Source: Volvariella volvacea V23 (taxonomy: Eukaryota; Basidiomycota; Agaricomycetes; Agaricales; Pluteaceae). From it: a stretch of DNA of 64,000 nucleotides. The translations under genes and the position numbers were made by a program. Positions within the stretch are counted from its first letter, which is position 1; every line of letters begins with the position of its first letter. Location: contig KB722745.1 in assembly GCA_000349905.1 (NCBI GenBank), positions 13,233 through 77,232 of the forward strand. The letters are read 5' to 3'. Below are positions 55,006-64,000 of the stretch, one piece after another. The notes beneath the pieces were generated by a model. The model did not search any database and was not told where the DNA came from. It was given only the letters and a program-made list of their open reading frames with translations.

Positions 55006-56694
55006 ATGAGCTCTGCTGATGGCGAAACAAGCACACTCTCTACCTTTAGCAAACTTCAAGGCGTTCATTCGGCAATCACCAGCATTCACACACTCTACCC
55101 CGATATCCTCAGAGGCATATTCTTTATCGTCGCTCAGATCGCGAACTGGGAGTATCAGAAATACATTCCACAGGTCTCTCATGTTTGCCCCTACTGGCGA
55201 TCTATAGCTCTTGAGACTCCTCAACTGTGGAATCGATTCAGAATCCAGCTATACGCGTCTACGAGACCCATTAAAAATTCGTGGATCTACGAATTTAAAA
55301 GGCGCACGAAATCAGCTTTACTCCATATCAACCTATCCACAAACCTGCACGTTCCGCTTGATGCCATGCTCGATTATACCACTTCCGTTGAGTCACTGCA
55401 CCAGGTATTTCCAGATTTACGTCGTGCGGAATCCCTTCAAGTTAGTGGCAGTACAGAGATCATCCAAAAAATATTCAAGCTATATATGGACACTCGTAAC
55501 CCGAACATCCGCCACCTAACTCTATGGACAGAGGAATCCACCAACGCGTTAGAATCGTTACCAATTTTTGGCGATGATATGCCACACTTGGAAACCTTAC
55601 GTTTTTATGGGCAAGGCTTCAATACGCTGAGCTCCATCTTCTCTTTCAAGTCTCTAAAGCGCCTTTGCGTCTCTCCATCACGAGTATCACTTCACGTTTT
55701 TTCGTCGCTATCCCACTCAGAAGAGCTGGATGTTTCTATCAAAAATTCTTCGTCTCTTGGGTCAACTGTAAGAGATCCCGTCGTTTACAAAGAAGCCAGT
55801 CTTCAGGCACTCCGACGATTGGACTTAAACCTACCTTCGCTTGCCCTTACCACGCAAATATTGGGTCCGATGATGTTCCCTTCCTGCACATCCCTCAAAC
55901 TTTTCATCCAAAAAGACAATACTTTGGAGGCCGTCGTCGCGGATCTCTTCTCGACTGTTTCCCGCCTTGTCACTACTGGAACGGCTCTTGCTAATCACCC
56001 CGTTCATTGCTTCTCTGTCTCGACATCGTACATCGTTACAAAGGCATGGGACGATTGTCAGAATTTATCGGTCTCAAATGATCACATGTGTACCTCTATC
56101 CGGTCATTTCAATCTATGGGCCGGATTTCGCTTTTCAAGCTAGTGTTCGTGCACGCTCCTATACGAGCCTTGCTGTGCAAGGCACTTATCAGCCCTTTGA
56201 TTGAGCTATTGAATGTTCAACATCTCCGATCCCTCTCCTGGTGGCATTCTGACGAAGACCATATTTTGCCGAGCTGGAGTTGAATGATAGTTTCTTTGGA
56301 GTAGTGCCAAAGCTGAAAAATATTAAGGTCGCAGCACAAGATCGAAAATTCTTGAATAAGTTGTTGCCATCGGCCAAAAATCAGCTATACATCTAGTAGG
56401 CGGGATCACATCCACGACTCGCATGAGGTTGAGGAATCCTCTTCCTGTAAGTTCTTTTATGTAGCTTCAACTCTCCGAGCTCACCCACTTACTCCTTCCT
56501 TATAGCCCAGTCCCAACTTCCGCAATTGGAGTATTTTACACCATGCCCCAGTCTTAGCCATCTTACCATAACACTTCCAGGTAGTGAAGCTCAACGCGAA
56601 ATTCTCTTCGGAGAATTATCAAGTATACTAAAGCAAAGGAATGCAGCACTTGGAAGGCAGCTCGAGAGATTGACTATGGGTAGTTACATTTGAG
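55006..56694 (+). CDS. F-box-like/LRR protein with disrupted C-terminal part
   Basis: The ATG at 55006 starts a 425-codon frame ending at 56283. Residues 25-75 are F-box-like (ITSIHTLYPDILRGIFFIV ... VSHVCPYWRSIALETPQLW), the form common in mushroom-type fungi. LRR-like strands follow (IRHLTLWTEES, LETLRFYG, LKRLCVS, LRRLDLNLPSL). At about 56250 homology-like sequence continues in another frame (AELELNDSFFGVVPKLKNI) and near 56380 it returns to the first. A GT-AG intron (about 56451-56506) then leads to a credible end: LPQLEYFTPCPSLSHLTI ... QLERLTMGSYI with stop at 56694. Either two small indels have damaged the end and the protein stops at 56283, or the copy is a young pseudogene. Subfamily distinct from all other F-box genes here. 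Confidence 0.55.
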
Positions 56695-59600
56695 GTTCTC
56701 CGACATTCCATAATGCCTCATTGTTTTGTGCTTGGCCTCGTTTGCCTGGCTTAGCAGGAGGCGGCGTCCGTTGGCGACGGAAGGAAAGGAGGGAGGAGTC
56801 ATGGAATGAAAGGTGTGTATTCAATCGATCTCTCAGCTATGTCCGAAAGGGAGAATAAAAGATCGAAGAAGCAGTAGCTCTTTTCCATGGGCCTAGCTAG
56901 AGAACCCTATAGGACATGACGGGGAAGTGCTGAATATCTGTCCATCTTACACCACACCTTCCTACCAGCTATCCATGTGTACATTGGCCACGGGAACGAT
57001 ATACGCACACTCCGCCTGCACTCACGGGTTCAATGTTGCGTAATGCGAGCATTCTGCTCGCTTGGCCAGTACAGCCTCATCCTAACCGTGGAAGTCTCGT
57101 GTAAACGCTGCCAAAACGTCGAAGTCGCAGGTTGCGTGTGTCCAAGGCGTTCCTCGTGTACCTGACTTAACCCCCCTAGCTCCTTATCTACCCAGCTAGC
57201 CGTGACGAACCGCTTCGCTCCAGTACGACCCAGCAAGCGACGATAAGCGAAAGTTCTCCATGACACCAGTGTGAACGTCGCTCGCCACCGAGCAGGATGC
57301 CCGTATGGAAACAATTCGTGCTTCTGCGACGTTATAGGGCCCCTTGGCGTCTGGCTTTGCCGACCATAATTGAGGGACGACGATTATCCTTGCGCTTCCT
57401 CTGCGCTTCGATGCCATTGTGGCGGTTATGAATGTATGGGAGCGCACTGGCAGATGATACCAACGGTGACGTCTTTCATTCCGTTCCGTTTCTCTTGACC
57501 CAGCTGATCAATACGGAACATTGCGGATGAATGCAGGTGATTTTTGTCCTTCAAAAACTCTTCTTCTGTAGACTCCCCACGGCGGCCTTTCCCATGTGCT
57601 AACAGACTCGAGTAATCCGCGCACGTTACTTGTATCGCTGCATTCAATAAGACGAATATCACGCAACTGGATATAGATGCTCAACAGTCACGGTCATAGC
57701 AAGGCTTCCGCGATGACATCTGGCAGGGTTTATGGAATGCAGCTTGGAGAGCATATGTCAGACCTGCATCGTACTTGGGAGTTGAGATGTGCATGGACAT
57801 TGATGCGCTCTTACCGGAATAGCAATACGCGACCCTTTAATGGTACGTACACCTTCGCGGGCATCATTCACCTTGAAGAGAATTACACTACTCCATCCCT
57901 CAATGAAAAGATTTCTGGCTGCACAAATTGCACATGCTGCTCTTTTCGAGTGCGATAACACTTGGGTTTTAATGGACCATTCCCTGTCCGGCATCTTCAA
58001 GCTTCCGCGAGGCACCATTGATTACAGGAACTATTCTGCCTTAAGGATATACCCTCGTAGCGATGTCCGAAGTGCGAACTCTGTCGGATAATCTTCCCCA
58101 CATTATAGTGGGGATTTAGGAGGGAATTAGGAACAATTCGGTATTGATACCTCAACGGTGTAATCGCCGAAGTCGACGTCAAGTCTTGTTTTACGACAAG
58201 AGCCGAGGATAGAACCTGCAATTCGAAAAGATGACAATATGGAGAAAGGTTCAGAAGGGCATTCAATGTCGTGTCCTTCCTGTTGTAGGTACTCTTCGAG
58301 CATAGACTGCACACAGACGTTCACCCCGTATGCCCGAAGAAAGGAAATCCGACGGTCGGAAGGAGCCTCCTCTTCTGTGAACCACATGCTGGTGTTCCCT
58401 TTTGACGCTGACCAAGTCATTTCACCCGTTCTGGAACGATGTCAGGATGTCTCTGATGAATCACTCAACTGTACTCACCATACCTTTCATCTGCTACTAG
58501 TCAATTTACCACCCAGAACAATCACACTCCACGAGTACTGATCCGCTTCTGGATAGATATCCGTCAGGCCGTAATGCGCCTGCAGGGTCCAATCTCGAAC
58601 TACCTAGTCCAAGAGTCTGCGCCGGTCTGGTTCTCCCATCGACTTCCTGTCTGATTTACGAAACCGAAGCAACATGGTTCTTATCAATCGCTCGTTCGTC
58701 CGCCCTGCTGGTTTGCCGGGTTCTGAAAATCAAACGCGCCCAACGCCATACTGTCGGTTCGTTCACTCATGTTCCGTTCACCCTTGACCCACTGGCAGAC
58801 CTGAGCTCAAATTGCCAAAGGGCTTACGACACTTACTTCAACTTCCTGAGGGGGTTGATGTTTGTAATTACTATTTCGGATCCTCGAAGATCAGATAATC
58901 CCATTTGGAGAATACTTTGAGCGTTTGAACTTTCTGTACCCTCACTTTTTGTGCGCTGAATCTTTAGTTTAGACAACCAGGGCTCGTCCCCACAGATGCC
59001 TGAGATCTGAATGAGCGTCTATTGTACGTACATGTCTGATTGTCTCTCTCGGTATCAATAGAAGATTCGCATTTCGACATGATTTTGATTTATCGCATTC
59101 CCAGTCTGGGGGCACCGCCCCATCTCTCTCACTCGTTAAACGGAGAAACCCACCTCTGACTCACCCACACAATTTCTCATCAATTTTTCAATGTGGAACG
59201 AATACATCTCAAAAGTTTAAGGGCTGATGATCACATATCATATGCGAACACCGGCGCTTTCAGACGCCGCATCGAGGGAATTCGAAACAAGACTCTTCCA
59301 AGTCCTCTTGGGCATCATTAAGCATTCGTTATCTCAATTCAAACAACGCTATCCGCAAGTGTGTGGGTAAAAACGCTCATTGAATAACTTCGGGTCTTCA
59401 TGGGAGGAATTCCAGTGCGGGACAAAACAAAACGCGGAGAGGGGAACGTCAACCACAGGCAGGTCTAGCCTTTTCTTCCTGCTCGTTATAGCGAAATTGA
59501 AGATCTCAATACGCCTCCAATGTCAACCAACAGGCCTTTTGTCCACCGCTCCAGTACCTCTTCATCCAGATTTGTCCCCATCTTTATGCACACAAAAAAG

Positions 59601-60371
59601 CGGGAACACATGGGCAGAACTTTCAAGTTGTCTTCGCTAAACCATTGACACCCTTGACAGTCGGAATGGACTTGGCAAAGAGATCTCTCTCACACTCAAG
59701 ATTCTCTTGGGCCACCAGCCCTCGAGTTACCCCCATAGCCAGCGCAATCACAGTAACGCCGGTTCCGACACCAACACTGACACCAAGGGGAGACCGTGTA
59801 GTTGCGATGCTGAGCATCGATACCTCTCACACCACCTTAAGAACATCACACACAAAAATCCAAACCAACAAGTTAACGTTAACAACGAGGGGTAAAAACA
59901 AAAGGAAAGAAAAAAAAAACAAATCTTCAAAAAAACCCATTACTTCCCGTACCTCTCTCCAAATGACAAGGTAACACCCGGTGCTGTACTCGCTACGGGC
60001 AACGCACAGCACACTCCAGCACACCCAAGGCGCCACCAAAGACTCCCAGTACAACCAGGGCACCAAAAGACTTTAGCTACACCCCAGGGCACCAAGAAAG
60101 CACCACACCACCCGCGCGCTCGCGCTCTTGATCAAAAGAAAAAAGAAGAAAAGAAAAAATGATCAGCGCGGCACCTGAGCGATACCCAGCATAGGGGAGC
60201 AGAGCCGGGAAGGGATTATTACTAACAGTATTCAAAAGGGGGAGGTGAAGGTCGAAGAAGTGGGGTGAAAACAAAAAGAAGAGGGCGCAAGCAAGGAAAC
60301 AAAATAGAAGTAGAAGATAAAAGGAAAACTCGACAAGCGAGGGGAAGGAAGAAAAAGATATGTGAGTGATT

Positions 60372-60389
60372 TAGGTAGGTAGGTAGGTA
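60372..60389 (+). repeat. TAGG microsatellite
   Basis: Four consecutive TAGG units followed by TA, inside the purine-rich tract. Confidence 0.8.
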
Positions 60390-60898
60390 TAAAGAAGACA
60401 GACGAAGACGAGACGAGATAGCTAGCTGGGTTATGAAAACACGTAGGAAGGAGAGCAAAACAAATACATATAGAGGTAGTTGAGGTGAGTGAGAAAAGAA
60501 AGGTAGAACGTTAGACTTATAGAGGGGAATAGTGGAGGTAGACATGGATAGCTGGAAATCGAAAAGGGGAGCTCATAGTGCAAACCAACGAGACTAGAAA
60601 AGAAAATCAGTACCCAAACAAAAGAGCGAATGCACCACCACCAAGAGACGACAATGCACACGCTATTCAAACGAAGATCGAAGGATTGGGAATAGAAAGG
60701 ACGAACACTAGGTATACAAGTGATAGGTAGCGGGGGATGCGTGCAAGAAAGAGAGGTGCACGTGAAAAGGCCCCGAAAAAAATTTGATCCAAACTATTCG
60801 ACCCAATAGAGTGAGAGAAATGCACTCTCCTCTGCCTATGGGTAATGATACAGATATAGCGCTGAGAAAGAGAAAGTGGAATGAGGTACAAAAAGGTA

Positions 60899-60927
60899 GA
60901 GAGGAGAGGAGAGGAGAGAAAAGGAGA
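60899..60927 (+). repeat. GAGAG-type purine microsatellite
   Basis: Imperfect reiteration of gagag and aggag units, with no interruption by pyrimidines. Confidence 0.7.
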
Positions 60928-61956
60928 GCATGGTTGATGTTTATATGTGGTATCGAAAGGAAATCAAAAACCGCAGAAGCCAGACGATAGAAGGGAGAAA
61001 AACGCCAACCGACAAACCCAGACACAAAGAGGATGGGATGAAAGCAATCGCAAATGAAAAGTAAAAAGAAATGAAAGATGAAAACGACCAGGAGGAAACA
61101 GCACACACGAATGACCGCCCACACCAACACCAACACAACATCCCCACAACACTCCACCGACACCGCGTGAGAGGCAGACAAGACAAGACAAGTGAGAACC
61201 AGTGGGAACAAGAATAGGCGAAAGGAACTGGAAAGCCTCCCTTATAAGCATGAGATAAGCGAGACCCCCGCGTTCCAATCACCCACACAACCGACGCGCT
61301 TGGTTGACGTATGTATTAGCGAACGAAGTCTTGAAAATTTTTCTTCCTTCTTCACAAGCCCTTGAACGATAAGCCACGAATCCACGAGCCGCCGCGGGAG
61401 TAGATGAGCAGACAAGCGACGACTCGCGCGGAAGCGGAAGAAGTAAAACTGTCGGCGTCGGCAGACAGATACACGAGCTCTGGGTGAGATAGACGAGAAA
61501 GAAGTCGCGCTTGCGCTTGTCCTCATCCTCGTCCTCTTGCTTGTATACCCGAGTCGTGGTTTGGTTCAGATGGATGAAACGAGTCCTCCACCCCATACTC
61601 CGTTCATTTTCTTATGCTGTTCTTGTTCCCGTTGTTGCTTCCACTCGCATACTCGGCATCAACACAAGATGCCCCTCCCCTCCACCCTACCGCACGCTTC
61701 TCTTATATCGCCAACAAGCATGCCCCCTCCCTACTAACACGCCACGCCAACCCATCGATCAACGCCAAAAACAAAACTCGACATCGCTTCATCACTGCAA
61801 TACCCCTCCCATCCACAAAGGCACAATCCCTCAAGCAATTGAACATATACGGACCGCATGCTTCAGGTTCTCCCCGTTCGGCCGCATATGCGCAACAGGT
61901 GCCAAAAGACGCCCCCTACCACGCCCTACGCCCTATGCCCCCCCCGGCGCCCCCCT

Positions 61957-63845
61957 TCAACTCTCGTCGATCCTGTCGCTGTCGTCTCCACCACCGGCAG
62001 CACCGCCGCGGATGTCCTCATCCGTACCGGAGCTGGGTGGGTTGGTGGAGCCGGAGCCGCCGCCGCCGTTGCCGCCTCCCCCTTCGCTCGCGGCCTGGGC
62101 CTGGCCATACCCAGCAGGGGCGGACTGCATAGAGCTGCTGGACGATGCGGGTGTGGCGGGCACGCCGTTGCTCGCAGCAGCGCTGCCGGGCCCCCCTGCG
62201 GCAGGGTGTGTGTATCCCGGCCAAGTGGGGTACGTATAAGGCGGGGGGTAGTAATACGAGTACGGCTGTGCAGGCGGAGGCGGGGGTAGATGAGATGGAT
62301 TCTGCGACGACCCAGGCTGGTAGGTCGTGATGACCTGTGCCTGAGGTGGGGCTTGGGGAGGTTGAGACGGTTGATTAGAATTGTTAGGCTGAACCTCCGG
62401 CATGCTGGCTGCTGGCATGACGGGAGCGGGATATCCGCTGTATGCATACTGATGAGACGGCCCCGGAGGGGGTGGAGGGGGATGGGTGTATATATGCGCG
62501 CTGGTCGCTGGGATTAGGGCAGTGCTCGGCGTCGGCACGGAGGCGGGGGCTCCAGGAGCGGGATAAACGTAAGGGGGGACCTGATAGTATCCCGCCATAT
62601 GACCATACGGCGCGTAATGCGGCGGAGGTGGGGCATGAGAAGCAGGAGGGGGATACGAGGACGTCGCGGGATCATGATAAGGTTGCTGCACGGAAGACGG
62701 CGGGGGAGGATGCGGATAAGAATGGGCCTGCATCCCGCCGACAACGGGCGCGCCCGCTGGTGTGATCGGCGTACTGGGGGCTAATTGCTGATCGATGACT
62801 GCAGATGGAGAGGCCACGTTGGGGCCATCAGGTCCTGATTTGGTATTCCTGCGACTTTTTTGCTTTTGAGCTGGGTAGGGATCATAGCGCTTCGGGCGTT
62901 TCCCACCAGCCACTATGGCGTTAGAAGTGGAAGGGTCGCTCATCAATGGAAGCCCGCTGGACAGAGGGCCAGAGAGGAGAGAAGGCCCAGCATCGATGTC
63001 GTCTGCTTCGCCTCGGTATCGGGGGATGCCATCTAACCCAATTTCCACCTTGGGTGGATTACGAAAATGGGTCTTGTCGAGGTATTCGGGGCTGATGTCG
63101 AGCGATGCAAGCTCAGGAAGGGACGAGGGGGATCGAAGACGACCGCTTTCGACATCTTCGATTTTGTAGTACGAGATGAGGTGTTGGGATGCGCCACGGA
63201 TCGTCAACGAGAAGGTCTGCGCAGGGCCAGGGTCGCAAAAGGCAAAGGGTAAAGGACAAAAGGCAGAAAAAAGGGTAAAAGGAAAGGACAGGGAATTGAG
63301 CTCGTCGATGGGAGAGAGTTAAACTGAGGGGTTCTCACCTTCTTCATCAGCCCGTCAGGCTTAAACTTGTAGCTATTCGTCAAGCTGCCATACAAAGACC
63401 TTTCTTTATGCTTATCCAACGAGCTCGGTTCGCCTTTGGGCCTGCTCAGCGAATGGCTTTCCTGTTTCGAGCCATCGACACTATATTGTGATTGATCGTT
63501 GACGTCCGTTGGGTTCGAATCGCCTCGAGCACCACGCCCGCCAGCGCCTCGTTTATCGGTCTCCCGATAAAGCAAAAAGTTACCCAATATCCTGCTTGGG
63601 GACCAAAAGAAGCCATCTGTCCATCGCTTGATGCCGCTCTCGTCTTCATCAAACACGAAAACGGAGCCTGAGGTGATCATCTTGCGCTCAGAATCGACGA
63701 GACGACGGGTGACGCGGGGGATGAGGCCACGGCGGGCAGCTTCGAGGATTAGGAGGGCATCGCCGGTGGTTTCGATCCAGCCGGACCAAGGGGGCTCGGT
63801 CCAGGTGCCAGTCGCGGGTTGCTGAGCGTTTGAGGAAGATGACAT
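61957..63845 (-). CDS. WOPR (Gti1/Pac2) family transcription factor, 2 exons
   Basis: Exon 1 (63845-63339) and exon 2 (63216-61957) join across a 121 bp GT-AG intron to give 588 residues. The first WOPR half is at about residues 15-95 (GWIETTGDALLILEAARRG, RLVDSERKMITSGSVFVFDE, IKRWTDGFFWSPSRILGNFL). The second half is at about 150-200 (YGSLTNSYKFKPDGLMKK joined across the intron to TFSLTIRGASQHLISYY). The remainder is Pro/Tyr- and then Gly/Ser-rich low complexity, typical of activation regions. Relatives (Wor1, Ryp1, Gti1, Pac2) bind DNA through the WOPR fold and act as master switches of morphology, sporulation or pathogenic growth. A nuclear localisation signal candidate KRPKRYDP...KQKSRR lies near 300. 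It runs leftward into the 5.3 kb gene-poor tract. Confidence 0.92.
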
Positions 63846-64000
63846 GCACTAGGGAGGAAAGAAGGGATTAGAAGGATAATAAAGACTATGAGCGACGACG
63901 AGGATGAGGGGAGACATGTTGTCGACAAGATGACAAGTCGAGGAAGAAGGAGAGGTAAGGAGTTAATAAAGTTCTGGATCAAAGACTTAAAGTTGGCTTA
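63846..64000 (-). promoter_or_regulatory. 5' leader of the WOPR gene
   Basis: In the minus sense this 155 bp is C/T-rich just before the ATG, like many fungal 5' leaders. The window ends before a promoter can be defined. An early short frame (63982-63749, minus) overlaps the start and is probably not translated. Confidence 0.35.

Larger units (their letters stand above)
56695..61956. other. 5.3 kb gene-poor region with a purine-rich tract
   Basis: No gene could be supported. The left half has short frames on both strands without motifs or coherent splicing. From about 59880 to 61230 the plus strand is strongly purine-rich (runs of ggaga, gaaag, aaaga), so the minus strand is C/T-rich. Within it are a TAGG tetranucleotide repeat (60372-60389) and a GAGAG-type repeat (about 60899-60927). 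The tract lies downstream of the minus-strand WOPR gene and could be a long 3' untranslated region, the promoter/leader of an unrecognised minus-strand transcript, or non-transcribed DNA. Confidence 0.5.

Noticed and set aside
58127..58420. 97-codon minus frame with natural-looking composition
   Set aside because: No recognised domain, no supporting neighbouring exons, and surrounding frames do not splice to it. Too short to support alone, but the best candidate if transcripts are found in this gap.
59623..59817. 64-codon minus frame with a Gly/Val-rich hydrophobic stretch
   Set aside because: Looks like one membrane helix but is very short, isolated and without conserved features.
61511..62289. 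Long plus frames opposite the Pro/Gly-rich end of the WOPR gene
   Set aside because: Caused by repetitive GC-rich codons on minus; no domain, and the WOPR frame is clearly real.
63500..63530. gggttcgaatcgcc resembling a tRNA B-box
   Set aside because: It lies inside the first WOPR exon and no A-box, cloverleaf or terminator accompanies it.

Overview
The window is nuclear DNA of a filamentous basidiomycete, most likely an Agaricomycete. Genes are broken by many short GT-AG introns of about 43-60 nt. The recognisable families (Gti1/Pac2 WOPR regulator, Grn1/Nug1-type circularly permuted GTPase, DUF4246, TPR-CHAT protein, multi-exon A1 aspartic protease) and an expanded set of F-box/LRR-like proteins all fit such a genome. 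I see no rRNA, tRNA, CRISPR array or intact transposon.

Layout. Positions 1-9.8 kb hold F-box genes: one cut by the left edge (minus), three intact on plus, and an inverted broken copy of the third at 8.6-9.8 kb. An 11-exon secreted aspartic protease follows (10.0-12.0 kb, minus). From 12.5 to 17.5 kb lie degenerate members of a second F-box subfamily, one of them an array of repeated C-terminal units. A DUF4246 protein (17.6-19.6 kb), a small nuclear-type protein (20.3-21.0 kb) and a 1950-residue WDDDF-motif protein (22.7-28.9 kb) are all on minus. A TPR-CHAT protease-like gene (30.7-34.3 kb, plus) abuts another F-box pseudogene (34.6-36.4 kb) and a detached tail fragment. Three tandem F-box paralogues lie on minus at 38.0-43.8 kb. 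Then come an alpha/beta hydrolase fold gene lacking its nucleophilic serine (44.7 kb), an unrecognised pseudogene (46-47.4 kb), a duplicated membrane-protein gene with one dead and one live copy (47.9-50.8 kb), the GTPase (51.6-53.9 kb), an F-box-like gene with a disturbed C-terminus (55.0-56.7 kb), a 5.3 kb gene-poor stretch with a long purine-rich tract, and the WOPR transcription factor (62.0-63.8 kb, minus).

How it fits together. The conserved genes (GTPase, WOPR, DUF4246, large scaffold-like gene) are housekeeping or regulatory. The rest is fast-turnover accessory DNA: at least eleven F-box-like genes or remnants in three or four subfamilies, with live and dead copies side by side. F-box proteins are normally the substrate-choosing subunits of SCF ubiquitin ligases, so this looks like a birth-and-death cluster of degradation adaptors. 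A CHAT cysteine-protease-like gene sits inside it. Whether the two act together is only a hypothesis. Exon structures were worked out by hand from reading frame, splice signals and family motifs. Most close exactly in frame, but they are predictions without transcript support.
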